A stretch of 35,690 nt of DNA from an uncultured Alphaproteobacteria bacterium (GTDB taxonomy: Bacteria; Pseudomonadota; Alphaproteobacteria; RF32; CAG-239), in the NCBI GenBank assembly GCA_944391705.1, contig CALXUN010000017.1, positions 1-35,690 of the forward strand, in the 5' to 3' direction. The notes beneath the pieces are model-generated. The model did not search any database, was not told where the DNA came from, and worked only from the letters and a program-made list of their open reading frames with translations. The translations under genes and the position numbers were made by a program. Of this stretch, positions 24,903 through 32,663 are shown piece by piece. The number at the start of each line of letters is the position of its first letter. Positions within the stretch are counted from its first letter, which is position 1.

Positions 24903-25913
24903 TTATTTGTTTTCCAAATACCAGTTAACGGTTTTAACAATGCCGGAGGCAAAAGTTTCTTCCGCTTTCCATTTCAGTTCGGTTGAAAGTTTGGTTGCAT
25001 CGATGGCGTACCGCTTGTCATGACCGGCGCGGTCTTTGACAAAGGTGATTAAATCGGCATATTTTCCGCTCTTGCGCGGCCGTTTCTCGTCCAAAATGGC
25101 GCAAATCGTGTTGACGATTTCCAGATTGTTTTTTTCGTTATGTCCGCCGACATTATAAGTTTCACCGGCTTTGCCGTTATGAAAAATCAAATCTATCGCC
25201 TTGCAATGGTCTAAAACAAAAAGCCAGTCGCGCACGTTTTTGCCGTCGCCGTAAATCGGGATGGGCTTTTCGTTAAGACAATTATCAATAATCTTCGGAA
25301 TAAGTTTTTCCGGATGCTGTTTCGGACCGTAATTGTTTGAACAGTTGGAAGTTGTCACATTAAGCCCGAAAGTGTGGAAATACGCCCGCACCAAAAAATC
25401 CGAGCTTGCTTTGCTGGCCGAATACGGCGAGTTCGGCGCATAAGGCGTTGTTTCCGTGAAATATCCGTCAGCCCCGAGCGAACCGTAAACCTCATCGGTC
25501 GAGATATGGTGAAAACGGGCATTTTCATAACCTTCACGCGTTTGGCCTGGCGCCGTCATCCAGTTTTTCCGCGCCGCCTCCAACAAATTAAATGTGCCGA
25601 CGATGTTTGTTTCGATAAAAGCCCTCGGCCCCGAAATCGAGTTGTCCACATGGCTTTCGGCGGCAAAATGTATGACGCCGCGAACATCATATTTTTGAAA
25701 CAAATCTTCCACAAACCGGGCATCGCAAATATCGCCTTGGACAAAGCTATAATTTTCAAGCGTTGCACATTCTTTAAGGTTGTCCAAGTTTCCGGCGTAA
25801 GTCAGTTTGTCAAGATTAATAATCCGATATTGCGGATATTTCTTGGCAAAATAAGGCACAAAGTTTGAACCGATAAAACCGGCGCCGCCGGTAATTAAAA
25901 TTGTTGCAGGCAT
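24903..25913 (-). CDS. rfbB: dTDP-glucose 4,6-dehydratase
   Basis: RfbB converts dTDP-glucose to dTDP-4-keto-6-deoxyglucose, the second step to dTDP-L-rhamnose. The 336-residue SDR enzyme has the NAD motif TGGAGFIGSN, HFAAESHVDNSI, the STDEVYG segment and the catalytic YSASK (YxxxK). The family signatures SNNYGPKQHPEKLIP and YGDGKNVRDWLFV are present. The start at 25913 (MPATILITGG) has GGAGGG upstream and overlaps the end of rfbD by 19 bases; a start 33 bases earlier is less likely. Complete and confident. Confidence 0.97.
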   Translation of the reverse strand: MPATILITGGAGFIGSNFVPYFAKKYPQYRIINLDKLTYAGNLDNLKECATLENYSFVQGDICDARFVEDLFQKYDVRGVIHFAAESHVDNSISGPRAFIETNIVGTFNLLEAARKNWMTAPGQTREGYENARFHHISTDEVYGSLGADGYFTETTPYAPNSPYSASKASSDFLVRAYFHTFGLNVTTSNCSNNYGPKQHPEKLIPKIIDNCLNEKPIPIYGDGKNVRDWLFVLDHCKAIDLIFHNGKAGETYNVGGHNEKNNLEIVNTICAILDEKRPRKSGKYADLITFVKDRAGHDKRYAIDATKLSTELKWKAEETFASGIVKTVNWYLENK

Positions 25914-26716
25914 TTTTTCAAGCCCTCCTTCCAATGGGGAATGCAAAGATGAAATGTTTCTTTGATTTTGCTCTTATCCAAAACACTGTAAAACGGACGT
26001 TTGGCTTTGGTCGGGTAGGCTTCGGTCGGTATCGGCAGGACTTTGCACTTTAAACCGGACAAGGCCATGATTTCCACGGCAAAGTCATACCATGATGAGA
26101 CGCCTTCGTTGGTAAAATGGTAGATACCGCGTTTTTCAGAGCTCAGTTGCGGCAAAATATTGACAATGGCCTGCGCCAGATCAAAAGCATAAGTCGGTGT
26201 GCCGATTTGGTCGGAAACGACATTAAGGCTTTCTTTTTCAGCGCCTAAACGCCGCATGGTTTTTACGAAGTTATTGCCGAATTCGGAATAAAGCCAGGCG
26301 GTGCGGATAATAACGGCCGTTTCAGCACGTTCTAAAACTTTCTTTTCGCCTTCAAGCTTGGTTTTCCCGTAAACGGAAACAGGAGAGGCATCATCTTCCG
26401 GTTTGTAAGGCCGGTGACCGCAACCGTCAAAGACATAATCGGTTGAAACATGAATGATTTTTGCCCCGCTGGCCGCCAGGTTTGCCGGCCCGTCGACATT
26501 AATCCGCCGGGCAAGTTCCGGTTCATCTTCAGCCTTATCAACTGCCGTATAAGCCGCACAGTTGATAATCGTGCTTATTTTACGGCTTGAAACATAATCC
26601 TTAACGGCATCGGCATCAGTGATGTCAAGTTCATGAACATCGGCAAAAACCGCCTCCGGCAAAAGTTTCTTCAATTCCGAACCGAGTTGTCCGTTGCTAC
26701 CCGTTATCAGGAACAT
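25895..26716 (-). CDS. rfbD: dTDP-4-dehydrorhamnose reductase
   Basis: RfbD performs the last step, NAD(P)H reduction to dTDP-L-rhamnose. The 273-residue SDR protein begins MFLITGSNGQLGSELKKLLP and has NCAAYTAVDKAEDEP, STDYVFDG, the catalytic YGKTKLEGE and RTAWLYSEFGNNFVKTM, all family signatures. It overlaps rfbC by 20 bases upstream and rfbB by 19 bases downstream, so the rfb genes are translationally linked. Confidence 0.97.
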   Translation of the reverse strand: MFLITGSNGQLGSELKKLLPEAVFADVHELDITDADAVKDYVSSRKISTIINCAAYTAVDKAEDEPELARRINVDGPANLAASGAKIIHVSTDYVFDGCGHRPYKPEDDASPVSVYGKTKLEGEKKVLERAETAVIIRTAWLYSEFGNNFVKTMRRLGAEKESLNVVSDQIGTPTYAFDLAQAIVNILPQLSSEKRGIYHFTNEGVSSWYDFAVEIMALSGLKCKVLPIPTEAYPTKAKRPFYSVLDKSKIKETFHLCIPHWKEGLKKCLQQF

Positions 26717-27245
26717 CTTTTAATCCTTTCGCAATTCTGTCTTTTTCGGAAGTGATGACCTTGTCAGCCGGAATTTTCCAGTCTATGCCGATTTCCGGGT
26801 CGTCGTAACGAATGCCGAACTCGGCTTCTTTGCAATAAAAATTATCCACCTTATAAGCAAAAACCGCCGTTTCGCTCAAAACCGCAAAGCCGTGCAGAAA
26901 ATGCCGCGGAATAAACAACTGGCGCTGATTTTCAGCCGAAAGCTCAACAGCGACATGCTTGCCGAAAGTCGGCGAGCCGCGGCGGATATCCACCGCCACA
27001 TCCAAGACTTTTCCTTCCAGAACGCGCACCAGTTTGGCTTGCGAATGTTCGCCGAGCTGACAATGCAAACCGCGGATAACCCCGAAACACGATTTTGACT
27101 GATTATCTTGCACAAAGCGGCAGTCAATGCCGTTTTTAACAAACTCCGCCTCATTATAGCTTTCAAAAAAGTAGCCGCGGGCGTCCGTGAAAACACGCGG
27201 TTCGACAATAACGACCCCGTCAATTTCCGTTTTTATGAAATTCAT
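26697..27245 (-). CDS. rfbC: dTDP-4-dehydrorhamnose 3,5-epimerase
   Basis: RfbC epimerises C3 and C5 of the 4-keto sugar. The product has 182 residues with cupin-fold signatures: EPRVFTDARGYFFESYNEAEF, FVQDNQSKSCFGVIRGLHCQ, KLVRVLEGKVLDVAVDIR and FIPRHFLHGFAVLSE. The start at 27245 (MNFIKTEIDG) follows GAGGAGTATC; the longer frame start 60 bases upstream is rejected. It overlaps the 3' end of rfbA by 26 bases. Confidence 0.97.
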   Translation of the reverse strand: MNFIKTEIDGVVIVEPRVFTDARGYFFESYNEAEFVKNGIDCRFVQDNQSKSCFGVIRGLHCQLGEHSQAKLVRVLEGKVLDVAVDIRRGSPTFGKHVAVELSAENQRQLFIPRHFLHGFAVLSETAVFAYKVDNFYCKEAEFGIRYDDPEIGIDWKIPADKVITSEKDRIAKGLKDVPDNG

Positions 27246-28119
27246 GATACTCCTCATAAACTTTTTGAAGATAAGTTTTGTAATTTCCGTCTTTAAGTCC
27301 GTCAATCAGACTTTTCATTCCCGCGTCGTCGATAAAACCGCGCCGGTAGGCAATCTCTTCAATACAGGCGATTTTTAAGCCCTGACGCTTTTCAATCAGC
27401 TGCACATAAGTTCCGGCATCCATCAAGCTGTCGGGCGTGCCGGCGTCAAGCCAGGCATTACCGCGGTGCATCGGTACAACGTTTAAGCGTCCTTCACTTA
27501 AATAGACATTGTTTAAGTCCGTAATTTCCAGTTCGCCGCGTGCCGAAGGCTTCAAAGCGCGGGCTTTTTCCGCCACATCGCCGGGATAAAAATAAAGCCC
27601 GACCGAAGCATAGTTTGATTTCGGCTGTTTGGGTTTTTCTTCAATCGAAAGCACCCGGAAATCTTTATCAAACGCCACCACGCCGAAACGCTCGGGATCT
27701 GAAACGTGATAAGCAAAAATCGTGGCGTTTTTACCTTTGTTTTCCTCAATTTCTTTACGGAAATGATGAATTTGGTTACCCATATAAAAAATATTATCGC
27801 CCAATATCAGGCAAACATCATCGCCGGCGATAAAATCAGCACCTATGGTAAAAGCCTGTGCAATACCTTTGGGTTCGTTTTGGATGGCATAATGAATATT
27901 AAGCCCGATAAAATGCCCGTCGCCGAAAAGAGTTTGAATGTTGGGAATATCTTTAGGCGTCGAAATAATCAAAATATCTTTAATGCCAAATAACATTAAG
28001 GTTGACAAAGGATAATAAATCATCGGCTTGTCGTATACCGGCAGCAGTTGTTTTGAGGTTGTTTTTGTTAAAGGGTAGAGGCGTGTTCCGCTGCCTCCGG
28101 CTAAGATTATTCCTTTCAT
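27220..28119 (-). CDS. rfbA: Glucose-1-phosphate thymidylyltransferase
   Basis: RfbA makes dTDP-glucose from dTTP and glucose-1-phosphate, the first step of dTDP-rhamnose synthesis. The 299-residue product opens with KGIILAGGSGTRLYPLTKTT, the nucleotidyltransferase signature, then KQLLPVYDKPMIYYPLS, ILGDNIFYMG and LDAGTPDSLMDAG. The start at 28119 is chosen over an ATG six bases earlier because GGAG is then correctly spaced. It begins only two bases after the stop of the recombinase-like gene, so both must share a transcript. Confidence 0.97.
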   Translation of the reverse strand: MKGIILAGGSGTRLYPLTKTTSKQLLPVYDKPMIYYPLSTLMLFGIKDILIISTPKDIPNIQTLFGDGHFIGLNIHYAIQNEPKGIAQAFTIGADFIAGDDVCLILGDNIFYMGNQIHHFRKEIEENKGKNATIFAYHVSDPERFGVVAFDKDFRVLSIEEKPKQPKSNYASVGLYFYPGDVAEKARALKPSARGELEITDLNNVYLSEGRLNVVPMHRGNAWLDAGTPDSLMDAGTYVQLIEKRQGLKIACIEEIAYRRGFIDDAGMKSLIDGLKDGNYKTYLQKVYEEYHEFHKNGN

Positions 28120-28121
28120 TT

Positions 28122-28688
28122 TCATGCTCCGTTTGTATTTGTTAAAGAGCGCTCTTCAATAAAATGATAAAGCGTCACGCGGCTCACCCCTAATTCCCGC
28201 GCAATCTGGCTTTTATTCATGCCGTCCGTTAACATTTGACGGATTTGTTTTTCCTTGCCGTCCAACAATTTTTTAAGTTTTATTCCTTTAATCCGCCCGA
28301 GTTTGAAGCCTTTGTCTTTTTTTCTTTGCAGGGCAGCGGTTGTTGATTTGGAGGCAAGAGATTTTCGTATATTCATAACCAAATCCATGGTTTTTAACAA
28401 ATAATCCCCGAATTCATTTGCCAAAAATTCATAACGTTCAGCCAGAGAAATAACTCGGATCTGGCGTTTAAAGAAAAAATCAAGATTATCGCGAACTTCG
28501 CGCAAACAAGTACCCAGACAGGAAATATCACTGACAATCAGGATATCCTCAGGGTTTAAGGCAGTTTTTTTAATAGAGCTTAATGGTACACGGGTATAAA
28601 CACAGTCAGTCTGCAGCTTTAAGGATTCGTATATTTGCTGCTGGTAAACGTCTGAATCTGCTGGTGATAGTGTATACCCGATGATCAT
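28122..28688 (-). CDS. Catalytically dead Mpi-like serine recombinase homologue, probable operon regulator
   Basis: A 188-residue relative of Mpi-type DNA invertases. The resolvase-like N-terminal domain (about 1-135) keeps the fold signatures VISLAERYEFL and AALQRKKDKGFKLGRIKG. A C-terminal helix-turn-helix follows (about 155-180, MNKSQIARELGVSRVTLYHFI). The active site is gone. The usual YxRVS with nucleophilic Ser is YTLSP here. The usual (D/S)RLGR with two catalytic arginines is SCLGT at 56-60. DNA binding should persist while strand exchange should not. It is the first gene of the rhamnose polysaccharide operon, and two 23-bp repeats lie between its promoter and start. An autoregulator or operon regulator is the natural inference. 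AAGGA lies an unusual 12 bases before the ATG. Confidence 0.85.
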   Translation of the reverse strand: MIIGYTLSPADSDVYQQQIYESLKLQTDCVYTRVPLSSIKKTALNPEDILIVSDISCLGTCLREVRDNLDFFFKRQIRVISLAERYEFLANEFGDYLLKTMDLVMNIRKSLASKSTTAALQRKKDKGFKLGRIKGIKLKKLLDGKEKQIRQMLTDGMNKSQIARELGVSRVTLYHFIEERSLTNTNGA

Positions 28689-28711
28689 TTTAAATCATGT
28701 TCCTTTTTATT

Positions 28712-28765
28712 GGTCGTTTACGGCAAACCGTTAATTTTATCCGGTCGTTTAGTATAAACTGTTAA
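28712..28765 (-). promoter_or_regulatory. Two 23-bp operator-like direct repeats in the leader of the polysaccharide operon
   Basis: On the minus strand each copy is TTAAC(A/G)GTTT, four variable bases, then TAAACGACC (28765-28743 and 28734-28712). The repeats are 31 bases apart, about three helical turns, and begin about six bases after the -10. The TAAACGACC half recurs in the palindrome at 28912-28952. They are likely binding sites for the helix-turn-helix protein encoded just downstream, or for another repressor. Confidence 0.6.
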
Positions 28766-28770
28766 ATGGT

Positions 28771-28799
28771 AACATACCTAATAAAAGAAGTTTTTGCAA
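28771..28799 (-). promoter_or_regulatory. Promoter of the rhamnose polysaccharide operon
   Basis: On the minus strand TTGCAA (28799-28794), 17 bases, then TATGTT (28776-28771). It is a plausible sigma-70 promoter positioned just upstream of the paired operator-like repeats. No other strong candidate lies in the 281-base gap, which is otherwise AT-rich and non-coding. Confidence 0.5.
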
Positions 28800-28911
28800 G
28801 CAATATTTACAAGCCGTGTATTAAAATAAAAAACGATATAAATCAATATATTATTTCTATATTTTTAACAAACCGAGTTCCTGATTTCAGTGAATGCAAA
28901 AGTGTATATTT

Positions 28912-28952
28912 AAACGACCGTTTATGCTTAACACAAGCATAAACGGTCGTTT
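28912..28952. repeat. Perfect 18-bp-arm palindrome between the MATE gene and the polysaccharide operon
   Basis: The arms AAACGACCGTTTATGCTT and its exact complement flank the loop AACAC. It lies 18 bases past the MATE stop. Neither side has a clean T run directly after the stem on the MATE transcript, where TTTAAATATACAC follows, so it is a poor intrinsic terminator. Both arms contain AAACGACC, the core of the operator-like repeats 150-200 bases away. Confidence 0.7.
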
Positions 28953-28969
28953 GTAAAATAAAGTTTTTT

Positions 28970-30385
28970 TTATTCGGCAGGTGATTGATTAACCGTATTA
29001 ATGGCAGCTTTTACCCTGATGGCAGGGCCATAGTTCTTAAAATAATTTTTCAATTTTTTAGCTTTCAGGCCGCGGATGGTAAAAACATACCCGATCATGA
29101 CGACCATTGCCGCACCGAACCAACCGATCGGGCTGGCATAAAAAATCCCCGTGTAACCGATAATATGAGCCAGGTAAATGGCTGAAAATGAACGAGCGCC
29201 GAGTTCCACCAGGCTGGCAATCAGCGGAATAAGCGACCGGCCCATACCTTGCAGCGTGTTACGGAAAATAAAAATCATGCCTAAGAAGAAGTAAAACAGG
29301 GTGCTGATGCTTAAATATTTTTTACCCGTAGTAACAATAAACTGATTTTCATCTTTTAGGAAAATAGAAATCATTTCCTCGCCGACATACCTGACCAGCA
29401 AAGACATCAAAATGCTGATAACAAGTGAGGTCAGTCCGGCAATCATCACGCCTTTCCGAATACGGGCAATTTTCCCGGCTCCCCAGTTCTGAGCCGAAAA
29501 TGTTGCCATGGCAATGCCCAAAGCAAGCAGAGGCTGGGTTGCAACTTGCTCAATTCTTAAAGCTGCGGTAAAAGCGGCAATGATATCCGGACCAAAAGAG
29601 TTGCAAACGCTTTGCAAAACCATCATGCTTAAAGACAATACGGAAAATTGAATGGCCATCGGCACGGCAATATGCAGGTGTATTTTCATAAATTGGCGGT
29701 CATAAACCCAGTCCTGCCGGCTTAAATGCATAATCGGAAATTTTTTGTAAATATAAAACATACACAAAATAACGGCAATGCAGACTGAAGCAACCGTACC
29801 GATAGCCGAGCCGATAACCCCGAAACCGCAATAGTAAATCAGGATAAAGTTAAATAATATATTCAAAAGCGTTGAAAATATCAGAAAATAAAGCGGTGTA
29901 CGGCTGTCGCCCAAAGCACGGATAAAACCGGCAAGCAGGTTGTAAAAAACAATCATAACCAAACCACCGGTCAAAACAGCCATAAAATTATAGGCATCTT
30001 TCATAATTTCTGCCGGAACGTTCATTAATTGTAACAGCGGATGCAAAAATACAATCAGAAAAATCGTAATTAAAATACATAAAACAGCACTGGCCATCAG
30101 ACAGTGGGTAATGGATTTTCGCATACCGTTAAAATCCCCGGCGCCGAAACGCTGGGCGGTAATAACCGTCAATCCGCCGGTAAACCCGAAAGCAACAAGT
30201 AAAAAAACAAAGAAAATCGGTGCCGTTGCCCCGACGGCGGCCAAAGCATGAACCCCCAACAGGCGTCCGACAATCAGGATGTCTGAAATATTATAAAGCT
30301 GTTGAAACAGATTTCCGATTAAAACCGGAATTCCGAAAGCCAAAATTAATTTTGCCGGCGAACCGGTGGTCATATTTTGAATCAT
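28970..30385 (-). CDS. MATE family efflux transporter
   Basis: An inner-membrane Na+ or H+ coupled antiporter for drugs or other small molecules. The 471-residue product has about 12 hydrophobic segments and the two MATE halves. The first half starts with ILAFGIPVLIGNLFQQLYNISDILIVGRLLG and GATAPIFF. The second half starts near IAVPMAIQFSVLSLSMMVLQ. The start at 30385 follows GAGGTGT; a GTG six bases earlier is possible. A TTTACA-17-TATGTT promoter precedes it. The substrate is unknown. A flippase role for the neighbouring polysaccharide (which lacks a visible Wzx) is conceivable, but the sequence looks like an ordinary MATE. Confidence 0.93.
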   Translation of the reverse strand: MIQNMTTGSPAKLILAFGIPVLIGNLFQQLYNISDILIVGRLLGVHALAAVGATAPIFFVFLLVAFGFTGGLTVITAQRFGAGDFNGMRKSITHCLMASAVLCILITIFLIVFLHPLLQLMNVPAEIMKDAYNFMAVLTGGLVMIVFYNLLAGFIRALGDSRTPLYFLIFSTLLNILFNFILIYYCGFGVIGSAIGTVASVCIAVILCMFYIYKKFPIMHLSRQDWVYDRQFMKIHLHIAVPMAIQFSVLSLSMMVLQSVCNSFGPDIIAAFTAALRIEQVATQPLLALGIAMATFSAQNWGAGKIARIRKGVMIAGLTSLVISILMSLLVRYVGEEMISIFLKDENQFIVTTGKKYLSISTLFYFFLGMIFIFRNTLQGMGRSLIPLIASLVELGARSFSAIYLAHIIGYTGIFYASPIGWFGAAMVVMIGYVFTIRGLKAKKLKNYFKNYGPAIRVKAAINTVNQSPAE

Positions 30386-30413
30386 ATACACCTCGTTTTA
30401 TTTTGCGCGAGAC

Positions 30414-30442
30414 AACATATACCGATGTTTTTTAAATGTAAA
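30414..30442 (-). promoter_or_regulatory. Promoter of the MATE gene
   Basis: On the minus strand TTTACA (30442-30437), a 17-base spacer, and TATGTT (30419-30414), with the start codon about 30 bases further on. Confidence 0.5.
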
Positions 30443-30495
30443 CACTTATTTTTGTATTAATTTTTTTAATTTCTGACGTTTATTAAAAACAATAC

Positions 30496-30523
30496 TTGAC
30501 AAGTGTAATATATGTATTATATT
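30496..30523 (+). promoter_or_regulatory. Promoter of the 207-residue unknown gene
   Basis: TTGACA, a 16-base spacer and TATATT. The -35 is consensus. The start codon is 51 bases downstream, after TAAGGAG. Confidence 0.65.
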
Positions 30524-30573
30524 CTACATATAGAATTGTTAATATGTTCTAATCGACTGTTAAGGAGAAAAAA

Positions 30574-31197
30574 ATGGAAAAAGCCAAAAATGTTAAAGAG
30601 TTTGTTGAAAGAATGGATAATCGTAAAAAGGTAAATCCCAAAGATTTGTCATCAGACCAGGATTTAACGATAGCCATTATGAATCTGATTTCAATTGAGG
30701 AGCATCTGGTATTTTCCGGCGCCAAAACCGGCAAAACCTCATTTTATGATTTGATTGAAGAAGTCCGCGAAACCCGTAAACGCCTGATGCAAAAAGTAAT
30801 ACCGGCTTATGAAGGGGAGGTATGGTGTATATCCAAACACTTATTGGCCACCAGCATGCGTTTAATGGAGGTTGGCACCAAGCAGCAGAGCTTAGGCAAT
30901 AAAGAACAGGCATATGACTTGTTTAACAAAGCTTATGACATGTATTGTCTGTTTTGGGGATTAAATATGAATATGCTGCAGGTTGAAAATGCCAAATGGG
31001 TAACTGACAGCCTGGAAGATGTCAAAAAAATAACCAAAAAAACCGAAGAAGTATTAGGTTCATCTTCCGCAGAACCGGTTAAAGCCAAAGAAGCCGAAAC
31101 CGTTTTGGCGGCGGTAGAACAGCAAAATCAGCCCCAGGGTGCTTTGGCCAAGATGAAGGCCTTTGTCCGCAAAGCAGTTGATTGCTGCATTGAGTAG
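30574..31197 (+). CDS. Unknown helical cytoplasmic protein
   Basis: A 207-residue protein of no recognised family. It starts at an ATG behind TAAGGAGAAAAAA. Residues 1-155 look all-helical, with segments such as DLTIAIMNLISIEEHLVF, FYDLIEEVRETRKRLMQKVI and LGNKEQAYDLFNKAYDMYCLFW; the last resembles a TPR-like helix pair, but one alone is not enough to assign it. Residues 160-195 are Ala/Glu/Gln-rich and probably disordered, and the last 15 residues form a basic helix with CC. There is no signal peptide. It is followed after 15 bases by the lipoprotein gene, so the two are probably cotranscribed. Confidence 0.85.
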   Translation: MEKAKNVKEFVERMDNRKKVNPKDLSSDQDLTIAIMNLISIEEHLVFSGAKTGKTSFYDLIEEVRETRKRLMQKVIPAYEGEVWCISKHLLATSMRLMEVGTKQQSLGNKEQAYDLFNKAYDMYCLFWGLNMNMLQVENAKWVTDSLEDVKKITKKTEEVLGSSSAEPVKAKEAETVLAAVEQQNQPQGALAKMKAFVRKAVDCCIE

Positions 31198-31212
31198 AAG
31201 AGGGGAATTTTT

Positions 31213-31626
31213 ATGAAAAGTATTGTTTTTGCAAGTCTGGCAGCCGTTCTGATGTTAACGGGATGTGAAAAAGCATCAGATAAACAGTCGGCGGAAACCC
31301 AAACTGCGACGCAGGATGTTTCTCAACAACAGCTGGATTCGGATAAAATTTATTTTTTCTATTCCAATACCTGTCCGCATTGTCATGATGCTTTGGAATA
31401 TCTGAACAACAAATATCCGGATTTAGAGCTGACAATGGTCAATGTCGGTACGCCAGACGGTTATAATCTTCTAATTGAAAGTGCCCGGAAATTTAATTTG
31501 GGTAATATGATTGGGACGCCGTTGTTTGTCATGGGAGATGAGCATTTGATGGGCTGGGCGCCGGAATATGAAGCAAAATTTGATACTTATGTCAGGAAAT
31601 TTCAGGAACACAAGCACCAAAAATAA
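31213..31626 (+). CDS. Lipoprotein with a thioredoxin/glutaredoxin-like CPHC site
   Basis: A 137-residue lipoprotein. The lipobox is LTGC (Cys18). A Gln/Thr/Ser linker leads to a small thioredoxin-fold domain: KIYFFYSNTCPHCHDALEYL with Cys54-Pro-His-Cys57, and the cis-Pro loop in MIGTPLFVMGDEHLMGW. CPHC is the DsbA-type dipeptide, usually oxidising or isomerising, but the domain is short and glutaredoxin-like. Anchored in the inner or outer membrane, it would face the periplasm. It could act on disulfides of exported proteins such as the cysteine-rich ones in this window; that link is inference only. The start follows AGAGGGGAATTTTT. Confidence 0.88.
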   Translation: MKSIVFASLAAVLMLTGCEKASDKQSAETQTATQDVSQQQLDSDKIYFFYSNTCPHCHDALEYLNNKYPDLELTMVNVGTPDGYNLLIESARKFNLGNMIGTPLFVMGDEHLMGWAPEYEAKFDTYVRKFQEHKHQK

Positions 31627-31654
31627 TTATGTATAAAGTGATAAATAAAGAACT

Positions 31655-31688
31655 TTAAAAAAATCCCCGTATTACCGGGGATTTTTTC
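31655..31688. terminator. Bidirectional terminator between the lipoprotein and prepilin genes
   Basis: AAAAAATCCCCG and CGGGGATTTTTT enclose a short loop, with A and T runs on both sides. It follows the lipoprotein stop and immediately precedes, on the other strand, the stop of the convergent prepilin-like gene. Confidence 0.9.
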
Positions 31689-32315
31689 TTATTTAACCTT
31701 CCAGACGATTTTAAATTCGGCACTGTTTGTGCCGATATGTTTGGTACAGATTTCATAAATTTGGTCAAGCGTCACATTTTTTAAGCATGCTTGTCCGGTG
31801 CTGCAGCGTGAATCGCCGTATAATATACTGAGTTGCTCTTCATCGGTTTGGGAACTGCTTAAAGTTGATACGGAATAAATATTGGCGCTGTTTTCTTTGG
31901 CGGTAACAATCAAGTTGCGGCAAATTTCCAGATTTTGTGTGGAATTTTTGGTTAAAGAAGAGCTATTAAAGACAAGATTCATTGTCTCGCCATTATCATT
32001 ATACAAATAAAAAACATACCATTTGTTGCCGAAGATATCATAAATGTAGTTCGTATTGTTTTCCCTAATCATCTCAACAGGAATCTCACCAAGCTTGATG
32101 AAATAGGATGTTAAGTTCTGATTACGAAAATCTGTTGAAAAACCATGCACATAACGCGCCACGGCGTTAATCACCGTATTCATCTGTTCGGCGTGTTTGT
32201 TGAGCTTATATTTAAACATCGCCTTGGAATAACCGGCGATTGCGCCGACACTTAAAACACCGATAATCGCTAAAACCCCGAGCATTTCCACCATACTTCT
32301 ACCACATTCACGCAT
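31689..32315 (-). CDS. Type IV prepilin-like protein 1
   Basis: A 208-residue protein with a class III signal: MRECG, cleavage, then RSMVEMLGVLAIIGVLSVGA. Gly at -1 and Glu at +5 fit prepilin peptidase recognition, with Arg at +1 instead of Phe. The hydrophobic helix continues into GYSKAMFKYKLNKHAEQ. The globular part contains FIKLGEIPVEMIRENNTNYIYDIFGN, shared with the paralogue at 34867-35550, and several cysteines near the end. No pilus assembly gene lies nearby. The start has GGAGAGAATATT upstream. It is driven by an A-tract promoter. It is probably a minor pilin or pseudopilin of a pilus or secretion system encoded elsewhere. Confidence 0.88.
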   Translation of the reverse strand: MRECGRSMVEMLGVLAIIGVLSVGAIAGYSKAMFKYKLNKHAEQMNTVINAVARYVHGFSTDFRNQNLTSYFIKLGEIPVEMIRENNTNYIYDIFGNKWYVFYLYNDNGETMNLVFNSSSLTKNSTQNLEICRNLIVTAKENSANIYSVSTLSSSQTDEEQLSILYGDSRCSTGQACLKNVTLDQIYEICTKHIGTNSAEFKIVWKVK

Positions 32316-32357
32316 AATATTCTCTCCAAAATTGCAAAAAATACCTATTTGCTCGTC

Positions 32358-32392
32358 ATTCTAACCCGTTTTTTTTTTTTGCAACTCTAAAG
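32358..32392 (-). promoter_or_regulatory. A-tract promoter of prepilin-like gene 1
   Basis: On the minus strand CTTTAGAGTTGCAA, 12 A in all, CGGGT, then TAGAAT (32363-32358). Spacing from AGTTGC to the -10 is 17 bases, exactly as at 2694-2728. Confidence 0.65.
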
Positions 32393-32422
32393 ATTCTCCG
32401 CGGAATATATCCCATTCCCACC

Positions 32423-32595
32423 GTCACCCCTCTGACACGCGTCAGCGTGAAGGATTAGGGGTCTCCTCTTTGTCACCCCTATGAGGCAGACTTGTCTGCC
32501 GAATACCAAAGGGCCAGAAAAATTTGTGGATGCCTGATACTCAACAGCTGCGCTGTTTCGTAGGCATGACGGGTACGGGGCACGCTTAAGGCATG
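32423..32595. repeat. Mosaic of hairpin repeat modules, copy 2
   Basis: Module b (32423-32463) has GTCACCCCT/AGGGGTC outer arms and the inner stem CACGC/GCGTG. A second b-type module starts GTCACCCCT at 32472, with the inner stem GGCAGAC/GTCTGCC at 32485-32500. Module c (32528-32580) has GGATGCCT/AGGCATGAC with the inner stem AACAGC/GCTGTT. A fragment GGCATGACAGG follows. The outer arms match copy 1 at 2773-2995, and the inner stems do not. This fills the gap between prepilin gene 1 and the regulator gene. Confidence 0.75.
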
Positions 32596-32663
32596 ACAGG
32601 CGTGTGGCTGCCACCACACTTTGTACCATGGATTCTAATCGGATACAAAGTTCAGGCGCTGAT

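Noticed and set aside
25374-25868. 164-codon plus-strand frame opposite rfbB
   Set aside because: It lies wholly antisense to a certain gene, with Arg/Ile-rich composition and no plausible family.
28122-28688. Active invertase with a flippable promoter segment
   Set aside because: The catalytic arginines and the usual serine motif are missing, and no pair of inverted sites flanking a promoter is visible; the only close inverted pair has a five-base loop.
28912-28952. Palindrome as the ordinary terminator of the MATE gene
   Set aside because: The position fits, but the stem is followed on that strand by TTTAAATATACAC, not a T run; it is kept as an unexplained palindrome.
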